From: Chitinophaga caseinilytica
GTDB lineage: Bacteria > Bacteroidota > Bacteroidia > Chitinophagales > Chitinophagaceae
Assembly (NCBI RefSeq): GCF_038396765.1
Contig: NZ_CP150096.1
Coordinates: forward strand, 1,533,001-1,597,000
DNA length: 64,000 nt
Reading direction: 5' to 3'
Below are positions 56,794 through 64,000 of this stretch, piece after piece. The notes under the pieces are model-generated. The model was not told the origin of the DNA. It made no database searches and was given only the letters and a program-made list of their open reading frames with translations. Position 1 is the first letter of the stretch; each line of letters starts with the position of its first letter. A program made the translations under genes and the position numbers.

Positions 56794-57837
56794 CTATAGT
56801 TGATATATTTGAAGGTACTTTTCCATGGTCTGATTTACACTGAAATCCTGCGCACGAAGGTAACAAGCATCTGCCACTTTCCGGTATAACCCATTGTTAT
56901 CGTAAAGCTCCCGGATATGGCCGGCGAGTATCTTTTCATCGTCTTTCGGGAACAGAATGCCGTGACCGTTTACAATTACCGACAGCGCCGGTATGTCGCT
57001 TGCAACCGTAGGAACGCCCGCAGCCATGGATTCGATGCAAGCCAGTCCAAATCCTTCGGAATGACTTGCGAAAATGTGTATATCGATGTCTTTGTAAAAC
57101 GAAGGGATGTCATTCGAGATGCCGATGAAATCCACGCGGTGCGCTACCCCGAGATCGGCTGCGAGCTTGCTTAACTCATTTAACCTGTCTCCGGCGCCGG
57201 CGAACACGGCTTTGATCTGTTCTGGCAATAATGGCAGGGCCCGAATGATCACGTCCTGATTTTTGGGATGCTTCAAACGCCCGGCCATGCCGATCCTGTG
57301 AAGCGGCCGGCGGTCCGCCACCGGTTTAAAAGCTAACAAGTCGGTACCGTTGCTGATTACGGAAACTTTCTTTTTCGCGACCCCTTTTTTAATAAGTGAA
57401 TGCCGCACATCGTCTGATATGGCAATAACGTGATCGTAGAAACGGTACATGATCCGGTCGGTCATCCGGAAAATGAATTTGCCGGCCCTCTTGTTGGTCG
57501 TGGAGTGTTCGGTAGTGATCAGTTTGAACTTTGCCCCCAATAGTTTTATCAATGCGGCGTAATAAAAAGTGGGGAACAAATGTGCATGAACGATATCGGC
57601 ATTTTGCAATTCCGTTTTCAGCAACCGGAATGCGGAAAGGGAATACAGGGGTTTACCCAATATTTTAACGGGCACTCCTGCATGTCTGAGCACCTGGATG
57701 TTGTGTGTGCTCGCATCGTCGTTGATCAACAATACTTCAACATTGTGCTGATGTTCCCGCATAGCGGGTATGAGATCGGTAAGCAGTTTTTCCGCGCCAC
57801 CGGTGGCGAGGTTATTTATTACATGAATAACTTTCAT
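56794..57837 (-). CDS. Glycosyltransferase, GT4 family
   Basis: A 347-aa GT-B glycosyltransferase beginning MKVIHVINNLATGGAEKLLTD, whose TGGAEK motif is typical of GT4 in polysaccharide operons. C-terminal landmarks: HRIGMAGRLKHPKNQDVIIRA, VDFIGISNDIPSFYKDIDIHIFASHSEGFGLACIESMAAGVPTVASDIP (donor-binding). Overlaps the upstream glycosyltransferase by four bases. Donor unknown. Confidence 0.88.
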   Translation of the reverse strand: MKVIHVINNLATGGAEKLLTDLIPAMREHQHNVEVLLINDDASTHNIQVLRHAGVPVKILGKPLYSLSAFRLLKTELQNADIVHAHLFPTFYYAALIKLLGAKFKLITTEHSTTNKRAGKFIFRMTDRIMYRFYDHVIAISDDVRHSLIKKGVAKKKVSVISNGTDLLAFKPVADRRPLHRIGMAGRLKHPKNQDVIIRALPLLPEQIKAVFAGAGDRLNELSKLAADLGVAHRVDFIGISNDIPSFYKDIDIHIFASHSEGFGLACIESMAAGVPTVASDIPALSVIVNGHGILFPKDDEKILAGHIRELYDNNGLYRKVADACYLRAQDFSVNQTMEKYLQIYQL

Positions 57838-58946
57838 ACCAGGCTTTTAAACAATGCGTCATATTTTTTTGCCATCGCTTCTCCCGACAGTTCATTTACG
57901 GCGTAATCCCTTGATATCTTGCGCATCTTTTCCCGCAATGCATCATCCGCTGCCAGCATTCCCAGCAATCCGGTGAGCTTTTCCGTGTCGCCCAATTCGA
58001 AGAGGAATCCGTTTTCCCCGTCCCGGATCACGTTGTTGATGCCGAAAACGTTGGTGGCTACAATGGGCAATCCACATGCCTGCGCCTGCATAATTGCATT
58101 ACTCATCGTTTCGCCATGGGAGGAGTGTACGTATATGTCTAGTGAATTGAGGAATTCTACCATTTGACGGGAATCGAGCATGCCGGTCAGCTTCACCTTA
58201 TCGGTGAGTGCAAGGTTGCTGACCATATCGGAGAGTTCCTGAAAGGTTTCTCCGTCGCCGGCAATGAATAGCTCCAGCCGGCGTTCGGGATGCCTGGCAA
58301 CCAGCTGTTGGAAAGCAAGGATGAGCGTCTTATGATCTTTTATCCTTACGAGCCTGCTTTGCATTCCGATCCTAATTGGCCTGTCGCCCGTTTCCGGTCC
58401 CATCTCAACCGGCTTAAAATGTTGGAGGTCCAGGCCATTGTTGATGATATGCATTTTGGGCGCCAGCCAGCTGACTTTGCTCCATCGCAAGGAATCGCGG
58501 TATACCTGAGACAAATAAACGATCCGGTTGCTGAAGAGCGTGACGCAGAATGAGTTGATCTTGTTTTTGAGATTTTTCAGGGTAAGTGCCTGGGTTTCCC
58601 TTGCAACGATTTTTGATTTGCCGAGGAGGCGGCAAAAGATGAAAATTGGGATTATCGCATGCGATCCATGCAGGAAAATAATATCCGGGCCCGATTTTCT
58701 GATCTGCAATGCCAGTCTTATGACATGCAACAAGTCCCACTTTCCCTTCTTCTTGTCGAAACTGTACGTGACATTATTTTGCAGGAATTTTGTCTGGGTT
58801 TCATTCAGCACATCTTCAATGCCATACAGGCAGACGCTGACCTTGTAGTCGGGGGCGGCATGCTTCTCCAGTTCCCAAAAAACAGCAGTATGGCCACCAA
58901 GGCCTGAATAAAAGGCGTGCGTTATTTTAATGGGAGATTTGGACAT
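57834..58946 (-). CDS. Glycosyltransferase, GT4 family
   Basis: A 370-aa GT-B enzyme. N-terminal GLGGHTAVFWELEKHAAPDY and GPDIIFLHGSHAIIPIFIF; C-terminal RIGMQSRLVRIKDHKTLILAF, LFIAGDGETFQELS, and YVHSSHGETMSNAIMQAQACGLPIVATNVFGI (donor site). The start overlaps the polymerase stop by 20 bases. Likely adds one sugar of the repeat unit; specificity not predictable. Confidence 0.87.
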   Translation of the reverse strand: MSKSPIKITHAFYSGLGGHTAVFWELEKHAAPDYKVSVCLYGIEDVLNETQTKFLQNNVTYSFDKKKGKWDLLHVIRLALQIRKSGPDIIFLHGSHAIIPIFIFCRLLGKSKIVARETQALTLKNLKNKINSFCVTLFSNRIVYLSQVYRDSLRWSKVSWLAPKMHIINNGLDLQHFKPVEMGPETGDRPIRIGMQSRLVRIKDHKTLILAFQQLVARHPERRLELFIAGDGETFQELSDMVSNLALTDKVKLTGMLDSRQMVEFLNSLDIYVHSSHGETMSNAIMQAQACGLPIVATNVFGINNVIRDGENGFLFELGDTEKLTGLLGMLAADDALREKMRKISRDYAVNELSGEAMAKKYDALFKSLV

Positions 58947-60192
58947 CGAATTTTTTATTAAAAAATAAAGTAAAGTATATTAAAAAGATAATGTTTGGGA
59001 TGCCGATGGTCTGCAGGTACGGCTCTTTCACTTCAACGATGAAAAATATGCCATAGAGATAAGTGATCAGTATCAGTTCCGGCATTCCATACCGCTGCTT
59101 TACCATCCAGAGGGTATGCCCCATCAGGAAAAGGTACGAACCATAAAAAACGATCGCGCCTAACAGACCTGTGGAAAAGATCGTCTTGAGATAGCCGGAA
59201 TCCGAACGCTCATAACCTGCTACCGCCGTTTCATAGAAACCAATACCGAATATAAGGTCTGTCTTATCGTCTGGCAGATATAGCATGGACTGCAGGTCCT
59301 GCGTGCTGGATGTCGACATTTCCCCGTCGCCTTGCATAAAGATCTCAAGTGCCCAGTTCAGTGTGTCCTGCGAAACGAAATCGTCTATGTTGGGTGTAAA
59401 ACGGTATATAAGAATAGCCCCCAGCAAAATAATTCCGTAAAACCTGTAGAACGTTTTTTTGCCTCCGGGTTGAAAGATCCAGATCAGCGGATAGGTTGCC
59501 AGCGCCAACAACGACAGCATCAAGCCGGTCCGGCCGGTAACGAATGTGCCGGCGACACACACCAGGATTTTCAGCAGTCCCAGCAGGATGCCGCGCCAGG
59601 ACTGTATGCCGGACATTCTGTATAAATGAATAATGACGCCGAGGCATATGATGGAGGAAAGCCAGGCTCCCCCGAGGTTTGTAAACCCTTTTACCCGAAG
59701 GCCCATTTCTACGTCCAGGTTGCCCAGGTTAGGCAGCAAGGCGTTGAACAATGCATTGACCGGAGGCAGCAGGTATGCTGCCACTGCGAGCAGCGCATGT
59801 AACGTCAGGGCATTAGCGATCGCGATCAACAGGTCGATAAGGGTAATGTTCCAATACCTGGTAATGAAATAGGAAATGATAAATCCCGTCCACACCGGTT
59901 CATATATGAGATATACAATTTTATTGAGGAACGCAAAATCGTTAACCCCGTTAAGCACGGTCACCATCGCAGCATAAACGCCCAACCCGATCCAAACCAG
60001 TATCAGCGCAAAGATGTGTTTCGGAATGGTAAAGTTTTTTGACGTGCGGGCCAGGTCGATGAAAAAAGCGGCGGTCAATCCAAGTAGCAGGAGTTTGGAA
60101 AGCCCAATCGGCATGAAGGAAAGCTTCACACCGGTTAATTCAATGAAAAAGAGAATAGAACAAATTATGCTATATATAGTGCTCTTTTTCAT
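58927..60192 (-). CDS. O-antigen polymerase-like membrane protein (Wzy type)
   Basis: A 421-aa multi-spanning protein with about eleven hydrophobic segments and a large periplasmic loop (about 270-320, including NIDDFVSQDTLNWALEIFMQG and DKTDLIFGIGFYE), the layout of Wzy polymerases/O-antigen ligases. The family is too variable for a motif call. Position between the flippase and glycosyltransferases supports Wzy. The gene overlaps its upstream flippase by four bases and its downstream GT by 20. Confidence 0.75.
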   Translation of the reverse strand: MKKSTIYSIICSILFFIELTGVKLSFMPIGLSKLLLLGLTAAFFIDLARTSKNFTIPKHIFALILVWIGLGVYAAMVTVLNGVNDFAFLNKIVYLIYEPVWTGFIISYFITRYWNITLIDLLIAIANALTLHALLAVAAYLLPPVNALFNALLPNLGNLDVEMGLRVKGFTNLGGAWLSSIICLGVIIHLYRMSGIQSWRGILLGLLKILVCVAGTFVTGRTGLMLSLLALATYPLIWIFQPGGKKTFYRFYGIILLGAILIYRFTPNIDDFVSQDTLNWALEIFMQGDGEMSTSSTQDLQSMLYLPDDKTDLIFGIGFYETAVAGYERSDSGYLKTIFSTGLLGAIVFYGSYLFLMGHTLWMVKQRYGMPELILITYLYGIFFIVEVKEPYLQTIGIPNIIFLIYFTLFFNKKFDVQISH

Positions 60193-61438
60193 TGAGATGG
60201 TGCATTTTCTGGCAAACGTTTGTTTAACTTCAGGAAGAAAGCAAAGTTAAAGATAAACATAACGAAGAAAATGATGTTATTGGCCCATACGGCGGCCATT
60301 GCCCCCCACCATCGGATCGTAACCAACAGGAAAATGAACCCTGCAAGACCAGACATCAGCGTAAGTACTGAAAGGAACCGGAATTTACCCCGTACCAGCC
60401 ATTGGGGAGACATCAAAATGCAAAAAGCATTCATCAGTAATGAAATGCACAGGTATTGATACAACGGCACGGACGGGCCAAAGTTCAGCTTAAACATATC
60501 GAGCAGCACCGGCAAACAAAAGCTTCCGATCGCTGCACATCCGAATACTACGGCCATTGTTAATAGCAATACCTTTTTTGGAACGGCCAGATAGCATCCG
60601 CTCCCTTACGGACGATTTCCGTATTAATGAACTGTGAAGTGATCCTGGGAACAACGATGAGGATGCTGATAAGCTGTGCTGCAAAGTTGAACAAGCCTAC
60701 ATCCTTCAGTTCCATATAAATATTGAGCACCACAATCGTCATGGAAGAATACAGAATATACCCGATCGTGTCCAGATGGATGTTCAGGCTTTGCCGGGCA
60801 ATACGGGATATCCGTTTCCAGTCTGGGCGAATGATAATATCAAACCGGACCGATTTACGGATATAATATTGGTCGAGCAACAGATTGAGCAGGTTAAACA
60901 GGGAAAATAGCGATAAAAAGCAGGTGAGCGTCAGCGCATTTGTCAGGTAAAGCGCGGCCAGCACTATCATGAAGAGGAACTTCGTGACTACGATTATCTT
61001 GTTCTGCAATGTGATTATACCGATAGTCGAAAAGAAGTAGCTGGAGTAGCTCGACCATACATAGTAGGGAAGGCTGATGGCCATGATCCCGATGTGAAGC
61101 GGGGCAACTTCGCCGAAAAAGCCGGGAAAGAAGCAGTAGATGACCATTAATGCCAGATAGCCTGCCAGGGTGGAAAGCAGGGAAAGGCTCAGATAGTGGG
61201 AAAGTTCTTTTTTGAGGTAAGCTTCAGGACTTTGACCGTCTGTCGCGATCTCGTTCATGATGATCCGGCCGGTACTGAGCCCTGTTATGGCCCCTACAAG
61301 CGTCATGGTGGCCACGAGTGAGGAGATGACCCCGCGCCCTTCCGGCCCGAACAGTTTTGCTGAAAACAAAAAGATAATGAATAGCAAAAACTGATTCAGG
61401 ACATTCGTCAGTACCGTAAAGGATATCTTTTTTAACAT
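60189..61438 (-). pseudogene. Flippase (Wzx/MATE-type), frameshifted in an A-run
   Basis: A polysaccharide export flippase of the oligosaccharide flippase family with about 12 membrane helices. It starts MLKKISFTVLTNVLNQFLLF, with its ATG overlapping the upstream GT2 stop as TAATG, and reads to FQKRYCY where the frame stops; the rest resumes one frame over (VLLLTMAVVFGCAAIGSF). Adding one A to the A6 run at 60574-60579 gives FQKKVLLLTMAVV and a 416-aa protein. The flippase moves lipid-linked repeat units to the periplasm for the adjacent polymerase. An upstream in-frame ATG at 61468 lies inside the GT2 gene. Confidence 0.82.
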
Positions 61439-62307
61439 TATTGAGATCGGAGATTTTTTAGCAGCCAACGCTTCATATGAGGAAGATAGAGTTTGATCCG
61501 AACGAGTTCGAACCGGAGTTTTTTGACTTTATTCTTCAGCGTGTCGCCAAATCTTTGGTCTGTAGCTTTGTCCAACGCCATAAACATTTGAATCTGGTTT
61601 TGGGTGACCAGTTTGATATTGCGATGGCGGCTGCTTTGGGTGATCCCTGCCGGATGAACACGATATACGCTCCACGGCTCATTAAAGTAGCGGATCAGGT
61701 TTTGTTCGTTAAAGAGGGTAAATATCGCCTGGTCCAGCGTCATGGAGGTGTTCACAAGGTCTGGCAGCGGTTTGCCGCAAAATACATTGCGGTAAACCAG
61801 GGAAGATGTGTGGCAAAGACAGTCGGAGGCCAGGTATTCTTCCATTCCGAATGCTTCCGGCATTGGCCCGTTTTTGTAGCGGGCAGCGGTAAACGAGGTG
61901 TATTGGCCCGTTTGCATATGGAGCACCCTCGTTTCGTTTGCCGCTCCGCTGTATTGCGGATGTGTTTCCAGAAAAGCGATCTGGGTCGCCAGTTTGTTGG
62001 TCCCTTCCCAATAGTCATCCCCTTCAATTATCGTAATATATTCGCCTGTGGCGCGTTCGATCGCGCTCCGCCAGTTCAGGTTCATTCCCATGTTCTGCTC
62101 ATGGAAAAGGCGTACGATGCTTATTTGGGGAGGGATGTCGATCGATGCGAGGAGCGAATTTACCTGGTGTACGGAATCATCTTTGGACTTGTCGTCGGAG
62201 ATAATCAATTCAACAGGGAAATCCGTCTGTTGCGCCAATATGCTTTCGAGACATTGCCGGATATATTTACCGTGATTGTAAATGATGACACAAATGCTCA
62301 CCTTCAT
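61438..62307 (-). CDS. Glycosyltransferase, GT2 family
   Basis: A 289-aa GT-A enzyme opening MKVSICVIIYNHGKYIRQCLES, with the nucleotide-binding ELIISDDKSKDDS and the metal/donor motif TIIEGDDYWEGTNKL (DxD variant GDD), then HTSSLVYRNVF. Family 2 transfers hexoses, GlcNAc or deoxy sugars with inversion. It precedes the flippase in the operon, with its stop sharing bases with the flippase start. Confidence 0.9.
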   Translation of the reverse strand: MKVSICVIIYNHGKYIRQCLESILAQQTDFPVELIISDDKSKDDSVHQVNSLLASIDIPPQISIVRLFHEQNMGMNLNWRSAIERATGEYITIIEGDDYWEGTNKLATQIAFLETHPQYSGAANETRVLHMQTGQYTSFTAARYKNGPMPEAFGMEEYLASDCLCHTSSLVYRNVFCGKPLPDLVNTSMTLDQAIFTLFNEQNLIRYFNEPWSVYRVHPAGITQSSRHRNIKLVTQNQIQMFMALDKATDQRFGDTLKNKVKKLRFELVRIKLYLPHMKRWLLKNLRSQ

Positions 62308-62355
62308 AGTTGTTCCGGTATTATTTCAAGTCTCACAAAAAATTTCCGGCCTTCT

Positions 62356-63060
62356 TCATCCAGATAAAAGGCGTTGTTGAAGGGGGTGCGTGAGCGCCCG
62401 CAGGTGATCTATCACCTGACGGTAGCTTACCTGTTTGTCCAAATCGAGTTGCTGAAGTGCTTTGAAATCCCTGAGCATGTGAAGCTGGGGAGTTTCATCC
62501 CCGACGAAGGTTTCATATTCACCCTGAAGGATCGGCCGAATATTGTCCCGGAAAATTTCGAGCTCTGCGGCTACTACCTTATCGTAGGCTGATTTGGAAT
62601 TGTCCCAATGATGCAGCGGCACCAGTTTTCGGTCAATGATCGGGCCGGCGTCAAGCGTTTCCGACATTTCATGCAGGGTGGCGCCGAGGGGTAAGTCCTT
62701 GATGATGGCGAACACCTGCGGATACCAGCCTTTATTGATCGGGTTGTACCCGGGATGGAGATTGATGCACCTGATTTGTTCCACCAGCGCCTTCGGGAAA
62801 ATCTGCTTGCAATGGATGGAAAAAACCAGGTCGTATTTCTCACGAAGCATGGGTACCACTTCGGGCGACTTTATATCGATGGCCTTCACCTGTTCTCCCA
62901 ATATTTCCGAAAACCGGTCTGCATCAGAGAAAGGGGAGCAGTAGTAATCGATGGAAACGGCCCCTTGGGCTACCGAATCCAGGATGATTTTCCTGACATC
63001 GGCGCACATATGGACGTTATCCGTGAATATTCCAAGTCTCCTATTCTTAACGTTTAGCAT
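62356..63060 (-). CDS. Sugar N-formyltransferase
   Basis: A 234-aa formyltransferase-fold enzyme. The catalytic Asn-His pair is in RCINLHPGYNPINKGWYPQVF and the Asp in SETLDAGPIIDRKLV, as in N10-formyl-THF dependent enzymes. It lacks the C-terminal OB domain of methionyl-tRNA formyltransferase and resembles dTDP-4-amino-4,6-dideoxyglucose N-formyltransferases (VioF-type). With the adjacent aminotransferase it would give an N-formylamino sugar (Qui4NFo type). It starts one base after the aminotransferase stop. Confidence 0.83.
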   Translation of the reverse strand: MLNVKNRRLGIFTDNVHMCADVRKIILDSVAQGAVSIDYYCSPFSDADRFSEILGEQVKAIDIKSPEVVPMLREKYDLVFSIHCKQIFPKALVEQIRCINLHPGYNPINKGWYPQVFAIIKDLPLGATLHEMSETLDAGPIIDRKLVPLHHWDNSKSAYDKVVAAELEIFRDNIRPILQGEYETFVGDETPQLHMLRDFKALQQLDLDKQVSYRQVIDHLRALTHPLQQRLLSG

Positions 63061-63061
63061 A

Positions 63062-64000
63062 TTAATTATTTAAAACCCTGAGTATAAGCCGGGAGATCAT
63101 CATGATTTCTTCCTTGGGCATACCATAATATACCGGGAGGCTTAATACCCTGCTTGAAATACTGTTACCGATCGGCGTAGGTTGTGTTTCTTTCAGGTAA
63201 GACAGTTCGGATAAAGAAGGATAGAAATATCGTCTTGGGAAAACATAGTTTTTGTTCAATTCGTCGACCACTTTCAGCAGTTGCGTTTCCGATTCAAAAA
63301 TTACGACATAATAAGCATAATTGAACTTTGAATTCGGTGTAATGATGGGTTTGCGCAGTAGTCGGGAATGCTGCAACAGGTTATCGTATTCATCTGCCAC
63401 GGCTTTTCTGCTGGCCAGGATGGCATCTGCCTGTTTGATGTTCAGCAGGCCCATGGCGGCATGGAATTCCGAGTTTTTGCCATTTATACCGATCCCTGCG
63501 AAATTCTCTGGCCCGTTATGGCCGAAGTTGCGCATGTAGGCAGCTGTTTTGAGCAAATTTGCATCTGGTGTGAAGATAGCACCGCCTTCTATCGTATGGA
63601 AAAGCTTGGTGGAATGGAAACTGGTGGTAATCATGTCTCCATAGTGAAATACCGATTTGCCTTTATATTGCGTGCCGAAACAATGTGCCGCGTCGTAGAT
63701 GACTTTCAGATTATGTTTATCGGCAATTTGCTGAATGGTATCGATATCACAGGGGTTGCCGAAAACGTGAGTCGCAAGAATGGCGACGGTGTCTTCGGTA
63801 ATGGCGGCTTCGATTTTAGCAGGGTCGATGTTTAGTGTCAACTCATCGATATCCACAAAAACGGGTTTAAACCCTTCCCATAGGATGCTGGAAGTTGTGG
63901 CAACGTATGAAAACGGCGTCGTGATCACCTCTCCCTTGCCCAGTTCAAGGGCTTTCAGCGCGATCTGGATGGCGATCGTGCCATTATTTACGAACAATAG
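63062..64000 (-). CDS. DegT/DnrJ/EryC1 aminotransferase (5' end cut by window)
   Basis: PLP-dependent sugar aminotransferase running off the right edge, so the N-terminus is missing. Visible: FVNNGTIAIQIALKAL (PLP phosphate region), PFSYVATTSSILWEG, IYDAAHCFGTQYKG (Asp/His near PLP) and the catalytic Lys in TSFHSTKLFHTIEGG. Nearest family logic is VioA/QdtB-type enzymes that put an amino group on dTDP-4-keto-6-deoxyglucose. The downstream formyltransferase fits that product. Because the frame is open to the edge, no start is assigned. Confidence 0.85.
   Translation of the reverse strand, partial: LLFVNNGTIAIQIALKALELGKGEVITTPFSYVATTSSILWEGFKPVFVDIDELTLNIDPAKIEAAITEDTVAILATHVFGNPCDIDTIQQIADKHNLKVIYDAAHCFGTQYKGKSVFHYGDMITTSFHSTKLFHTIEGGAIFTPDANLLKTAAYMRNFGHNGPENFAGIGINGKNSEFHAAMGLLNIKQADAILASRKAVADEYDNLLQHSRLLRKPIITPNSKFNYAYYVVIFESETQLLKVVDELNKNYVFPRRYFYPSLSELSYLKETQPTPIGNSISSRVLSLPVYYGMPKEEIMMISRLILRVLNN

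Overview
The window reads as a chromosomal segment of a Bacteroidota bacterium, most likely of the family Chitinophagaceae (Chitinophaga-like). The pointers are a GldC gliding protein, the nadK-porG-uppS-bamA-ompH-ompH order found in Bacteroidota, a fused isobutyryl-CoA mutase, Bacteroidota-type promoter elements (TAnnTTTG, in two good cases with an upstream TTTG or TTG), frequent ATG starts without Shine-Dalgarno sequences, and strong hairpin terminators between genes. No rRNA, tRNA, CRISPR array, transposase or phage gene was seen.

Layout. 0.3-5.3 kb: an oligopeptide-type ABC permease, a frameshifted lipoprotein, a glycosyltransferase, gldC, a YqeY-like protein, a CvpA-like protein and an alpha/beta hydrolase. 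5.4-14.2 kb: the envelope cluster (CBS protein, POTRA/barrel protein, nadK, porG-like DUF6089, uppS, bamA, two Skp/OmpH chaperones). 14.5-17.0 kb: rpmH-rnpA-yidD and an S41 protease. 17-20.2 kb: an EEP phosphodiesterase lipoprotein and a Tat-exported Gfo/Idh oxidoreductase paired with a DUF1080 hydrolase. 20.2-28.6 kb: Mn-type superoxide dismutase, a PAS-LuxR regulator, a J-domain-like small protein, an SPFH protein, tadA-ligA, an exported amidohydrolase and a Nudix-type regulator. 29.2-35.6 kb: fused isobutyryl-CoA mutase (icmF), a membrane-anchored MutS-like ATPase and a radical SAM protein under a striking double palindrome. 36-43.6 kb: a tandem transglutaminase-fold pair, a very small cationic-peptide gene with its own promoter and terminator, a DinB-like protein, an unknown basic protein and rtcB.

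43.7-64 kb is mostly surface glycan biosynthesis. fcl-gmd make GDP-L-fucose; a Wzi-like outer membrane protein follows after an acyltransferase-like membrane protein and an ABC-F ATPase. Two converging gene sets meet at 54.9 kb. The plus set is an O-acyltransferase, a GT4 glycosyltransferase and a beta-helix protein. The minus set is at least eight tightly packed genes: DegT aminotransferase, sugar N-formyltransferase, GT2, flippase (Wzx), polymerase (Wzy), two GT4 enzymes and AsnB. The aminotransferase and formyltransferase together suggest an N-formylated 4-amino-4,6-dideoxy sugar in a Wzx/Wzy-type polysaccharide. From about 51.3 kb the DNA looks more AT-rich than the core genes to the left, as is usual for exchanged glycan loci.

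A caution for the reader: six genes are interrupted by a total of seven frameshifts, and every one is repaired by adding a single base to a homopolymer run of four to seven. This includes two in one ABC-F gene. The pattern looks like homopolymer undercalling in the assembly rather than gene decay, so these genes are described here as probably intact in the organism.
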